Positions 17,775 to 26,267 of a DNA stretch of 64,000 nucleotides are shown piece after piece. The notes below the pieces were generated by a model, which had not been told where the DNA came from, did no database searches, and saw only the letters and a program-made list of their open reading frames with translations. A program made the position numbers and the translations under genes. Origin of the DNA: CAVYGN01 sp963796325 (GTDB lineage Bacteria; Spirochaetota; Brevinematia; Brevinematales; JAOACQ01); NCBI GenBank assembly GCA_963796325.1, contig CAWCLF010000001.1, forward strand, positions 1,116,001-1,180,000, given 5' to 3'. Numbering within the stretch: position 1 is the first letter of the stretch; the number at the start of each line of letters is the position of its first letter.

Positions 17775-18977
17775 ATGACTGATGCAGATATTATCGTAAT
17801 AGGCGCTGGCCCTGTCGGTATGTTATCCGTACTAATGGCGCAGAGGGAAGGATTCTCATGCATATTACTCGAACAGAAACCTGCAAGGGATCCCAATCCG
17901 AGGGCTGTAGGCATTTCGCCTCCGACTCTTGAAATAATGAGGCGGCTGGATCTTGACCTGGAGCTTGTCAAGCGCGGAGTTCCCGTGACGAATTCATGGG
18001 CGGGCGGAGCGATATTACCTATGGGCAGGGCGGATTTCTCATGCTTTAAAAGCGATTATAAATTCATTTTATCCATACCCCAGAATTATACTGAGAGTTT
18101 GCTGGAAGAAACGCTTGAAAAAATGCTTAATGTACGGTTTTTACGCGGGCATAAAGCATCGGATATAAAAGAAAAAGGTTCCATAGTGGAAATATCCGGC
18201 CTGGAATTATCGGGTAAAAATTTCAATTATAGATCCAGATATGCAATTGCCTGCGACGGCAGCAAGAGCGCTATGCGCACCTCTCTCGGGATTAATTTTA
18301 AAGGCGCACCTTACCGTGAGACGTTCCTTATGGGAGATTTTGAGGATAATTCGGGATGGAAAAACGAAGGAAGGCTCTTTATGACAAAAAGAGGCTCCGT
18401 CGAATCTTTTCCGCTTCCCGGCGGAAGAAGGAGATATGTACTCAGGACTCCATATTTCATAAAAGAATACACGACCGATTTTCTTGAAATGGAGATCCCG
18501 AAAAGGTGCGGGGTCAATATCGATAAAGCCGTAAAATTCTGGGAAAGCGGATTCGGGGTCCAGCGCTTCATCGCGGAAAGTTTTTATAAAGGAAGGATAA
18601 TTCTCTGCGGGGATGCAGCGCATGTCATGTCGCCTATCGGAGGACAAAATATGAATATAGGGTTTGCAGATGCGGAAATGGCGGTGTGGCTCATCCGGAA
18701 GTCGGATACCCTGAATCAGGACTACCGCCGTCTTTTTAAAATATACGATAAGATCAGGAAAAGGGCAGCCATGAGCGCTTCCTTCAGGGCGGGATTCCTG
18801 ATGAAATTCGGGACTTCGGGAGGCGTTATCTGGAATGCCGTCCGATATTTAATTTCTTTTGTTATTATCAACAGCCCTCTCAAGAAGATGCTCGTTCCTA
18901 TGCTGGGTATGATGACGATCCCGTACAGGAATCTCGATTCCTGCAGGGAAAGAATCGAGAGACTCTGCGGCTTATGA
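17775..18977 (+). CDS. FAD-dependent aromatic hydroxylase/monooxygenase
   Basis: 400 residues of the PHBH/UbiH group: FAD-binding GxGxxG as IIVIGAGPVGMLSVLMA near the N-terminus, the DG motif AIACDGSKSAMR (~155), and the GD motif ILCGDAAHVMSPIGGQNMN (~280), where the flavin ribityl chain binds. It should hydroxylate an aromatic or polyene substrate with NAD(P)H and O2. It is the first gene of a three-gene operon: its stop overlaps the start of the polyketide synthase by ATGA. GAGAGG lies before the ATG. In this setting it probably hydroxylates the product of the type III PKS, as SrsC does for alkylresorcinols (inference). Confidence 0.9.
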   Translation: MTDADIIVIGAGPVGMLSVLMAQREGFSCILLEQKPARDPNPRAVGISPPTLEIMRRLDLDLELVKRGVPVTNSWAGGAILPMGRADFSCFKSDYKFILSIPQNYTESLLEETLEKMLNVRFLRGHKASDIKEKGSIVEISGLELSGKNFNYRSRYAIACDGSKSAMRTSLGINFKGAPYRETFLMGDFEDNSGWKNEGRLFMTKRGSVESFPLPGGRRRYVLRTPYFIKEYTTDFLEMEIPKRCGVNIDKAVKFWESGFGVQRFIAESFYKGRIILCGDAAHVMSPIGGQNMNIGFADAEMAVWLIRKSDTLNQDYRRLFKIYDKIRKRAAMSASFRAGFLMKFGTSGGVIWNAVRYLISFVIINSPLKKMLVPMLGMMTIPYRNLDSCRERIERLCGL

Positions 18978-20077
18978 AAAAGCGGGCGATTATCCACTGT
19001 ATCGGGACAGCTGTGCCTGTCAATTTCATGACCCAGGATGATTTTTTCAATACGATTTGCGGAGCTTTGCCATCCGGGAGCCGGACCAGGCGGATTGCCG
19101 GGAGGATTTACAGGCAGTCGGGCATCGATAAAAGACATTCGGTAATAAGAGATTTTAAAGATGCCCGGGAGTCTTCGCCTTTTGTGCCGCTCGAACCTTT
19201 CATCCATAATGGGCCGTCAACGGAATACAGAAACACTCTTTATATCAGGGAAGCTCCTCTCATTGCGGAAAATGCCGTCAGAGCCGCATTTCAAAAAATC
19301 AGGAACATTGATCCGGGTTCGATTACTCATCTGGTTACCGCCAGCTGTACCGGTTTCTCGGCCCCGGGCCTGGACCTTCATCTTATTAAAAAATTTTCCA
19401 TGAATAGAGGCATAAACCGCTATCACCTGGGGTTTATGGGGTGCCTGGCGGCTATACCTGTTTTAAAAATGGCATTTTCAATCTGCCTTTCCGATCCCCT
19501 GGCAAAGGTCCTGGCGGTATGTACGGAACTCTGCTCGCTGCATTACAGGCACAGGTTCGATGAGGACACGCTCATTTCGAACAGCCTTTTTGCCGACGGG
19601 GCAGGGGCCGCCGTTATTTCCTCGAAGGAATCCGACGGGCCGGGTCATGGTTTTGAAATGAAGTCGTTTGTTTCAAGGATAATCGACGGAACTGAATCGG
19701 ATATGGGATGGATTGTCGGCGATCATGGATTTGAAATGAAGCTTTCAAGATCGGTCCCGATCCGCCTTCAGGAAACCATACCCGACCTGGTCGCTGACAA
19801 CGCCCGAATAGCGGGCATTAAAAGAAGAGAAATCTCGTCCTGGGCCGTCCATCCGGGCGGAAGGGCTATACTGGACAGATTGCGTCCCGCGCTCGGCCTT
19901 TCCAGGAGCGATCTTGAGCATTCATATTCAATTCTCCGCAATTACGGCAATATGAGTTCCGCGACATTGCTTTTTGTTCTTGAAAAGATGCTGGCGGGTA
20001 ACGCAGGAGGCTATGTTTTCGCAGTTTCCATAGGCCCGGGTCTGACCGCAGAATCCGGCATTCTGGAGTGTTTTTAA
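18974..20077 (+). CDS. Type III polyketide synthase (chalcone/alkylresorcinol synthase-like)
   Basis: 367 residues, the usual size. The Cys-His-Asn triad is readable: Cys ~125 in TASCTGFSAPG, His ~293 in WAVHPGGRAIL, Asn ~325 in YGNMSSAT. The C-terminal GPGLTAE loop is also conserved. Such enzymes condense an acyl-CoA starter with malonyl-CoA units and cyclise to resorcinols or pyrones. Starter length is not readable. It overlaps the monooxygenase by 4 bp and the methyltransferase by 1 bp, so all three are translationally coupled. Family assignment is firm; the product is inferred to be a phenolic lipid or alkylpyrone. Confidence 0.93.
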   Translation: MKKRAIIHCIGTAVPVNFMTQDDFFNTICGALPSGSRTRRIAGRIYRQSGIDKRHSVIRDFKDARESSPFVPLEPFIHNGPSTEYRNTLYIREAPLIAENAVRAAFQKIRNIDPGSITHLVTASCTGFSAPGLDLHLIKKFSMNRGINRYHLGFMGCLAAIPVLKMAFSICLSDPLAKVLAVCTELCSLHYRHRFDEDTLISNSLFADGAGAAVISSKESDGPGHGFEMKSFVSRIIDGTESDMGWIVGDHGFEMKLSRSVPIRLQETIPDLVADNARIAGIKRREISSWAVHPGGRAILDRLRPALGLSRSDLEHSYSILRNYGNMSSATLLFVLEKMLAGNAGGYVFAVSIGPGLTAESGILECF

Positions 20078-20811
20078 TGAAGATGCAGATTATTCCCGTT
20101 ATGAAGGACAGGTGTTTCGAAAAAGAACTGATGGACGATCCCCGCGCCGATACAGGAAAGCTTCAGAGAACGATCCGGCAGTTCAGGATACTCAATGTTC
20201 TTTTCAGTTCGTCAAGAAGGCTTATTAGGAATCATTTCTTTTCCATAATGGCCGGAGACCCGTCAAGGGAATATACGCTTCTCGATATAGGCGCCGGCGG
20301 CTGCGACATCGATGCCTGGGTAATAAGGGAAGCCAGGCGTCTTGGCCTGAGGGTGTCTATTACAGCCCTTGACAGCGACAGGAGGATCCTTCCGGTGAGC
20401 CTTAAAACGGCAAAGGATTTCCCGGAAATAAAAGTAGTCACGGGGTCGGCGCTGGAATTGAATAAAAAAGATCAGTACGATTTTGTTTTTTCGAACCATT
20501 TTCTTCATCACCTCGATTGGGCACAGATCGGTAAGGTCCTGGATTATGCAGTAAATTCTTGCAGAGCTTTTCTTTTCAATGATATAAAACGGAGCGGCCT
20601 GGCCTTCATAGGCTACAGTATTTTTACAGGCCTCTTCCTTCATGGAAGTTTCGCCCTTTATGACGGCAGGCTTTCAATACGCCGCGGATTCAAAACAGAT
20701 GAACTGGAAAGATTTATTGCCGGACAATTTCCGGATAGCGACAGCGGCGTCAGGATCAGAGTCGGGGAAGCCTGGCCGTCCAGAATAGTCATTACCGGGA
20801 AAAGACCTTAA
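20077..20811 (+). CDS. SAM-dependent methyltransferase of the type III PKS operon
   Basis: About 244 residues. The SAM-binding motif I reads TLLDIGAGGCDID (~75), followed by ITALDSD (motif II acidic residue) and FVFSNHFLHHLDW (motif IV/post). This is a class I Rossmann methyltransferase (Methyltransf_23-like). It should methylate the polyketide product, as the methyltransferase of the Streptomyces srs operon does, though that one is of an unrelated membrane type. The start is the ATG overlapping the TAA of the PKS gene, 9 nt after TTCTGGAG. It ends in a 4-bp overlap with the convergent SDR gene. Confidence 0.87.
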   Translation: MKMQIIPVMKDRCFEKELMDDPRADTGKLQRTIRQFRILNVLFSSSRRLIRNHFFSIMAGDPSREYTLLDIGAGGCDIDAWVIREARRLGLRVSITALDSDRRILPVSLKTAKDFPEIKVVTGSALELNKKDQYDFVFSNHFLHHLDWAQIGKVLDYAVNSCRAFLFNDIKRSGLAFIGYSIFTGLFLHGSFALYDGRLSIRRGFKTDELERFIAGQFPDSDSGVRIRVGEAWPSRIVITGKRP

Positions 20812-21665
20812 AAGTAATTTTTTACCATCTCTTCGCTTAATTCCCATAGTTTCCTGCCTGTTTCTGAACCGGCAGAATTTTTTGCATAAGGCGCTTCCCT
20901 GCACTTATCGAAGTATTTGCCTGTGACGCCTTTCACTTCATCACTGGAAGCGAGGTAAACCGTTGTCAGCGCCCCGTCCTCCGGCGAGACCAGGAAAAGC
21001 CTGAAAATTTGCATCAGGGCATGGAATACGGGATTATTCGTGTTAAGCCCGAAACCGGTCCTGATAACCCCGGGATGAAGGGCGTTGGAATCGATGCCGA
21101 ATTCCTTTACGCGCCGGGCCAGCTCGAATGCGAAAAGATTTACACAGATCTTGGCTGCGCTGTAAGCCTTGAATCCCCTGTATCCGTTCACGGCTGTAAG
21201 TTTTCCGAAATCAAGGGACTTAAGATAAGTATGAGCCTCCGATGAAACATGGATGACCCTTGCCGGTGCGCTTTTTTTCAATAAATCCAGGAGAAGGTTC
21301 GTGAGCAGAAAATGAGAAAGGTAATTTACCGCGAAGGTGATCTCGAATCCGTCCCGTGAAGATTTTTTTTCAAGGAAAAGACCGCCCGCGTTATTTATAA
21401 GCACATCAAGCCTGCCGTACCTCGATATAAATTCTCCTGCCATAGCTTTTACCTCTTTAAGCGACGACAGGTCGCCTGAAATTCCTTCGGCATGGCCGGG
21501 ACCGGCCTTTTCATTTATCTCGCCGACCGTATCGGCAATCTTTTTTTTATCCCTTCCATGAACCGCCACCTTCGCTCCCTTAAGGGCAAGGGACAGGGCT
21601 GCGGCTTTGCCGATCCCGCTTGTCGCGCCGGTGATAAGAATGACGCTATCTTTAACGGATGTCAT
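20808..21665 (-). CDS. Short-chain dehydrogenase/reductase (retinol dehydrogenase-like)
   Basis: 285 residues. Cofactor loop ILITGATSGIGKAAAL (TGxxxGIG), NAG motif in LINNAGG, catalytic Ser in IHVSSEAHT and YxxxK as YSAAKICVN. The HPG after the active site and overall length match the RDH/WW-oxidoreductase-like SDR group, usually NADP-linked. It lies back to back (3' ends) with the PKS operon, so a link to that pathway is possible but not shown. Confidence 0.9.
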   Translation of the reverse strand: MTSVKDSVILITGATSGIGKAAALSLALKGAKVAVHGRDKKKIADTVGEINEKAGPGHAEGISGDLSSLKEVKAMAGEFISRYGRLDVLINNAGGLFLEKKSSRDGFEITFAVNYLSHFLLTNLLLDLLKKSAPARVIHVSSEAHTYLKSLDFGKLTAVNGYRGFKAYSAAKICVNLFAFELARRVKEFGIDSNALHPGVIRTGFGLNTNNPVFHALMQIFRLFLVSPEDGALTTVYLASSDEVKGVTGKYFDKCREAPYAKNSAGSETGRKLWELSEEMVKNYF

Positions 21666-21774
21666 CGTATCCTCCTTTCAATCTTGGGTACTTCCGGGAA
21701 CCTCATAGGCGGTGTGGCAGTCTTCAAACATTATATCAATTTATTAAAAATAAAAGGAATTGTCAACGGACGGT

Positions 21775-21833
21775 AGTCGAAAGTCAAGAGTCGGGAGTCA
21801 TCACTTTTGACTCAAGACTGCCGACTAATGACT
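21775..21833. repeat. Heptad inverted-repeat element, copy D
   Basis: The most regular copy: AGTC at 21775, 21782, 21789 and 21796, then a 9-bp loop, then GACT at 21809, 21816, 21823 and 21830. All steps are exactly 7 bp and the two arms have equal unit number. It lies in the divergent gap between the SDR and flagellin-like genes, upstream of both. Confidence 0.88.
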
Positions 21834-21893
21834 ATTGTTCACACATTTGATTTTATTGTAATTACATAATATATTAAATAATAGGAATGTCAA

Positions 21894-22655
21894 ATGAAAA
21901 TTTTATTGACTATTGCGGGAATACTCGCCTTAATGCTCTTTACCCCTCTGTATTATATCTACGGGGCTTCAGCCGGGAATTCTTCGCTGATTTTCCTTAA
22001 CAGGATACTGAGCGGCAACGAACTGAATTACGAAAAGAACTTGCAGCGGATATCCGGCGGGAGGAGCCTGCTTGTCGACGATCCTGCAAATTATGCTATA
22101 TACGAGGAACTGGAAAAACATATCAGGGCTTTCCGGAAGGATATCGAAAATCAAAGCGATATGATATCATACTATAAATACCAGGATGCCTTGCTGGGAA
22201 ACCTCATCGATATACTTCAAAGGATAAGGGAGCTCTGCCTGCAGGAGTCGAATACGATATTGAGCGACAGCGACAGGGGAATTATTAACGGCAAGATCGA
22301 CCAGGATTACCGGCAGATTATATTCGATTTGAAAGAGTCGCAGTTTAATACTAAAAGGATTTTTGAAGGTTTCTTTGAAAACGATGCAGTCATGAAAGCG
22401 CTTGAAAGCAGGGACCATTACAGTCTCGACCGGGTAGACAGCCTTATCGACGACTTTATAAAGGAAAGGGCTTCCATCGGCGCCAGGATGAAGGGGCTTG
22501 AATACATGGTATCGGGAGAGAGACAGGCCGGGGAAAATCTTGAAAATATGCAGAGCGGGAGCGATACCGATATCGCCCGGGAATCATCTTCGCTGACATT
22601 GAACCATCTCAAGATGATAATCAATCTTCTGATGCTTAAAGAAACATCGAAATGA
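21894..22655 (+). CDS. Flagellin-like protein with an N-terminal export signal
   Basis: 253 residues. Residues 1-~26 form a Sec-type signal or anchor (MKILLTIAGILALMLFTPLY). The next ~110 residues align with the flagellin N-terminal D0/D1 rod: NLQRISGGRSLLVDDPANYA matches the family's k-leRLSSGlriNsAaDDaagla, then HIRAFRKDIENQSDMISYY and ILQRIRELCLQESN (family: vL-RiReLavQa-N). The last ~80 residues match the C-terminal rod (RASIGARMKGLEYMVSGERQ, then AGENLENMQS, then LNHLKMIINLLML). The central variable domain is almost absent. True flagellins leave through the flagellar type III route and have no signal peptide. No other flagellar gene is in the window. The homology is read by eye. Confidence 0.75.
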   Translation: MKILLTIAGILALMLFTPLYYIYGASAGNSSLIFLNRILSGNELNYEKNLQRISGGRSLLVDDPANYAIYEELEKHIRAFRKDIENQSDMISYYKYQDALLGNLIDILQRIRELCLQESNTILSDSDRGIINGKIDQDYRQIIFDLKESQFNTKRIFEGFFENDAVMKALESRDHYSLDRVDSLIDDFIKERASIGARMKGLEYMVSGERQAGENLENMQSGSDTDIARESSSLTLNHLKMIINLLMLKETSK

Positions 22656-22668
22656 TTCGGGGTTAAAA

Positions 22669-24168
22669 TTAAATCATGCTCGCTTTTTTTATCTGTTCCT
22701 GGTAATAGCCGTCAAGTTTCTTTTCAAGGGTAAGAACGTCCTGCATATTCCTCAGGTGGTACTGGTTCTGCACTTCCTTTTCGATAAGGGAAAAATATAC
22801 AGGCCTGTCATGTACATGGGAAAGCAGGTTTGACAGGTAAACCAGGAAGACCAGGTCTTTAGTTTCATCGGGAGACAATAACGGCTGATGGTGGCAGTTT
22901 ATGACATCGACAATGTTATCGGGGAAATTCCAGTGCCTGGCAATCTCGGCGCCGATCCTGGCATGGGAAAGCCCCATTGACAGCCTTTCGATCATACTGC
23001 AGTTTATACCCTTGTCGATGCAGTGATTTGAGATTTTATCCATGAGGACAGGATAAGATGTTATGGCTATAATCTTGCCCATATCATGCAGTATTCCCCC
23101 GATGTAAGCGTCGTCCTGAAGGTCCTTTCTGTTCCTGTCGTTTGCAAGATGGTAGGCATATGAAGCTACCCTGTATGCATGCTGCCATAAAACGTCCATG
23201 CTTCCGAACTTCTGCGTCAGTATATTCTGGGTTCCGTACGAATAAAGCAGGCTCTTAAGACCCTTGACGCCTATCAGGGAAATGGCGTTGGTTATGTTCG
23301 ATACTTTCTGCGGGAGCATATACTGGGCGGAATTGACTATTCTTAAGAGTTCCGCAGTAAGTGAAAAATCGCCCTGTATTATAGACGCCACTTTCGAGAA
23401 AGCGACGTCTTTATCTGAAAGTATCTGCTGGAGCTGGGTGATCTTTTCGGGGAATACCGGCAGGTTCCCGATCTCGGCCAGAATAATGTCTGAGAGATAG
23501 TCGACCTGCATCTCGGTTACCGTATCTAGAAATATGTCCACCGATATTATAGTCTCTTTATTATTATCATCAGCATTCACCCTGTAAAAACTTTCGTCCA
23601 GGCCGATGCTGCGGAGCATCAGCATACTTGATATCAGACCCAGGCCCGTTCCCTCGGTCGAATCCGAAAGCTTCATATATGCTTCGGCGATATCGCGGAT
23701 CTTCTTGGACTCCTCTATGATGTTCCTTATCCTCTCCATTTCCTGCCTTGTAGGGGTATTGCTGTTCTTGACAGTGACGGTGAGCATGTTGTTCTTCAAA
23801 ATGTACCCGATCTTCGTGTACAGCGAGTATTTTCCGAATTCCTTTCTTAAAAGATCGAGCTTGTCATGGAAATCTTTAGCAAATGTCTCCATCCCTTTCT
23901 GGTAAGCGGAAGGATTATCGATATCCAGATTCATTATTTTGAAATATACCCTTTTTAGGTTCGATTTATTGGCATTTGTCAGAAATTCGCGGAGGAAGAA
24001 CGATATCTCGTCTAGAAGGTGCAGTTTAGATATCTTGTTGAGGATATAAGCCAGGACCTCCAGCGAAAATTCGGATTCTTCCTGCGAAATGAATTCGAAT
24101 TTATACTCGATCGGTTCACCTTTCTCGACAGCACTGTCGATGGAAGAAGTATAGTTCGCAATATCCAT
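22669..24168 (-). CDS. HDOD-domain protein with an N-terminal HATPase-like domain
   Basis: About 499 residues. The first ~240 carry a GHKL-like ATPase fold, with GTGLGLISSMLMLRSIG as the G2 box but no HisKA box or receiver. Residues ~255-450 form an HDOD domain (NLPVFPEKITQLQQILSDKD, LLRIVNSAQYMLPQ, SLIGVKGLKSL, GGILHDMGKIIA). HDOD modules act as signalling scaffolds in stress and motility control. I start at MDIANYTSS, where GAGGGG is 4 nt upstream; an earlier ATG 25 codons before lacks a ribosome site. It converges on the flagellin-like gene (13-bp gap). A second HDOD protein lies at 29043-30302. Confidence 0.8.
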   Translation of the reverse strand: MDIANYTSSIDSAVEKGEPIEYKFEFISQEESEFSLEVLAYILNKISKLHLLDEISFFLREFLTNANKSNLKRVYFKIMNLDIDNPSAYQKGMETFAKDFHDKLDLLRKEFGKYSLYTKIGYILKNNMLTVTVKNSNTPTRQEMERIRNIIEESKKIRDIAEAYMKLSDSTEGTGLGLISSMLMLRSIGLDESFYRVNADDNNKETIISVDIFLDTVTEMQVDYLSDIILAEIGNLPVFPEKITQLQQILSDKDVAFSKVASIIQGDFSLTAELLRIVNSAQYMLPQKVSNITNAISLIGVKGLKSLLYSYGTQNILTQKFGSMDVLWQHAYRVASYAYHLANDRNRKDLQDDAYIGGILHDMGKIIAITSYPVLMDKISNHCIDKGINCSMIERLSMGLSHARIGAEIARHWNFPDNIVDVINCHHQPLLSPDETKDLVFLVYLSNLLSHVHDRPVYFSLIEKEVQNQYHLRNMQDVLTLEKKLDGYYQEQIKKASMI

Positions 24169-24337
24169 AAATCCCCTCGTTTTTAATATAAGGGCTAAAA
24201 ACCGGCTCTTGAGTTTTAGGCTCAAGGGCTTGGAAGCACTCATAAATTATAATCGGTTTTTGTAAAAAGCAACAGAGAAAATATTAAATAATCTTCGGCA
24301 TCCGGTTAATATAAGATTAAAAGATGTCTTTGGTTAT

Positions 24338-25642
24338 TTATGTCCCTGGAATAAAAAAGGATGCTGCGAAAGCCGCCGCTACGATATACATCAGGGGACG
24401 GATCTCTTTAAACCTGCCGGTAAAAAGCTTCAACAGCACATAGGCAATAAATCCGTAACCGATGCCCTTTGCAATATTGTAGGTAAAAGGAATCATTATT
24501 ATAATCAGAAAGGCCGGAATTGCAGTCGTATAATCCGTCCAGTCTATGGATTTTACAATAGTAAGCATAAGGAAACCTACGATTATCAGCGCAGGTGCCG
24601 TTGCATAAAAAGGAACGATCTGTATAACCGGCGTGAAAAAGATAAACAGGATAAAGAGCACGGCTGTTATTATCGAAGTGAGCCCGGTTCTGCCGCCCTC
24701 TCCTACGCCCGATGCGCTTTCAATGTAAGTGGTAATCGAACTGCATCCGAATGCCCCGCCCACGACTGCTGCCATCGAATCTACTGCAAGAGCATTCCGG
24801 AGACGGGGTATTTTCCCGTCCTTCGTAACGAAACCGGCCTGTTCTCCGACCGCCACGATAGTTCCCATTGCATCGAAGAAATCCGATATTACGAATGCGA
24901 AAATTATCGATGCCAAACCCCATTTAAGGGCTCCGAAAATATCGGCAGCGAAAAAAGTCCTGAAATATTCGGGCTTGATGCCGGTTACCCATTCTTTAGG
25001 CATTGTTACCATTCCGGCAACAGCCGCCGTGCATGTCGAAAGGATTATGCCGATCAGGAGAGCTCCCTTGACCTTTCTGGCCATCAATAAAGCTGTCACA
25101 ATCAATCCGAACAATGCAATGAGGCTTTCAGGCCCGAGCTTTCCAAAGGTTATGAGAGTATCCGGATTGGCAACAACCAGCCTGGATTTGATTAGCCCGA
25201 TCAGGGCAATGAATAGGCCGATTCCTACTCCTATCGAACGCTTGAGGTCCATCGGAATGGCGTCCATTATCCATTCCCTGACCCTTGTCAGCACCATTAT
25301 TGTTATTAGAACCCCTTCGATAACCACAACTCCCATTGCAACCTGCCATGAGACGTTCATGCCCTTGATCAGGGTGTAAGCCAGGACGGCGTTTAAACCC
25401 ATACCGGACGCCAGCGCGAGGGGATAATTAGTGAAAATTCCCATGCAGAAAGTGGTTAAAGCCGCCCCGAGACATGTGGCAACCACCAGTCCCTGGAAAT
25501 ACTCCTTACCCATTACATCGCTCAGAATTGAAGGGTTTGTAAAAATTATGTAAGCCATAGTCATAAAAGTGACTAAACCTGCGATCACTTCTCTCGAAAA
25601 CGTAGTGTTATGTTTCTTGAAACCGAAAATCTTCTCAAGCAT
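24338..25642 (-). CDS. NCS2-family purine permease (AzgA/PbuG-like)
   Basis: 434 residues, 12-14 hydrophobic segments. N-terminal FSREVIAGLVTFMTMAYIIF and LASGMGLNAVLAYT are diagnostic of the AzgA-like branch (hypoxanthine/guanine/adenine uptake with protons), and ISDFFDAMGTIVAVGEQAGF is the substrate-site helix of that group. The gene lies 11 bp downstream of hpt on the same strand. Uptake and phosphoribosylation of purine bases would thus be coupled in a salvage operon. Exact base preference is not readable. Confidence 0.93.
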   Translation of the reverse strand: MLEKIFGFKKHNTTFSREVIAGLVTFMTMAYIIFTNPSILSDVMGKEYFQGLVVATCLGAALTTFCMGIFTNYPLALASGMGLNAVLAYTLIKGMNVSWQVAMGVVVIEGVLITIMVLTRVREWIMDAIPMDLKRSIGVGIGLFIALIGLIKSRLVVANPDTLITFGKLGPESLIALFGLIVTALLMARKVKGALLIGIILSTCTAAVAGMVTMPKEWVTGIKPEYFRTFFAADIFGALKWGLASIIFAFVISDFFDAMGTIVAVGEQAGFVTKDGKIPRLRNALAVDSMAAVVGGAFGCSSITTYIESASGVGEGGRTGLTSIITAVLFILFIFFTPVIQIVPFYATAPALIIVGFLMLTIVKSIDWTDYTTAIPAFLIIIMIPFTYNIAKGIGYGFIAYVLLKLFTGRFKEIRPLMYIVAAAFAASFFIPGT

Positions 25643-25653
25643 TTTAACCCCTT

Positions 25654-26190
25654 TTACCTGTAATATTCTTCCTTTAATATCCCTATGTAAGGGAGATTGC
25701 GGTAGTTTTCAGAATAATCCAGGCCGTAGCCCACGACAAATACATCCGGTATGACAAAACCGTTATAATCGGGCTGGATCGGAATTTTCCGCCTGGCAGG
25801 CTTGTCGAGGAGGGTGCATATTTTTAAAGACCTGGGCCTGTGCGACTTCAGTTTGTCAATGAGAAACTGCAGCGTAAGCCCGGTATCTACGACATCCTCG
25901 ACTATAAGGGCGTCCTGGCCTTCGATATCGAGGTCGATATCCTTCTGAATTTTAACGATACCGCTTGATTTTGTGGAAGCCCCGTAGCTTGAAATAGCCA
26001 TAAGATCGTACTGCAGAGGCAGGGGGATGGTTCTTATGAGATCGGCTATAAAAGGGATCGCGCCTTTAAGTATCCCTATAAAAATAGGGTTCTTTCCGGA
26101 ATAATCACGGGACAGGTCGCTTCCCAGTTCGCGGACCCTGTTCATGATCATTTCTTCGGTCAATATTATTTTTTCAATTCCGGAAATCAT
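25654..26190 (-). CDS. hpt: Hypoxanthine phosphoribosyltransferase
   Basis: 178 residues. The PRPP-binding loop is ALIVEDVVDTGLTLQFLID. The N-terminal PIFIGILKGAIPFIADLIR and C-terminal VFVVGYGLDYSENYRNLPYI match bacterial Hpt closely. It converts hypoxanthine (and often guanine) plus PRPP to IMP/GMP. It is upstream of, and presumably cotranscribed with, the purine permease. No purine riboswitch fits in the short space upstream. Confidence 0.95.
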   Translation of the reverse strand: MISGIEKIILTEEMIMNRVRELGSDLSRDYSGKNPIFIGILKGAIPFIADLIRTIPLPLQYDLMAISSYGASTKSSGIVKIQKDIDLDIEGQDALIVEDVVDTGLTLQFLIDKLKSHRPRSLKICTLLDKPARRKIPIQPDYNGFVIPDVFVVGYGLDYSENYRNLPYIGILKEEYYR

Positions 26191-26267
26191 TCGGCGGCTC
26201 CGGTTAAGAGAATACGATGCTTTCTATCAATATTAATTCTTTTATCGCGATCCCGTCAAGTAAAAAA

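Noticed and set aside
21894..22655. FlaA-type sheath protein of spirochaete flagella
   Set aside because: FlaA carries a signal peptide, but its sequence is beta-rich and unrelated; this protein shows the helical flagellin end motifs.
26191..26267. A purine riboswitch before hpt and the purine permease
   Set aside because: There are only ~77 bp before the preceding gene on the same strand and no aptamer-like pairing is evident.
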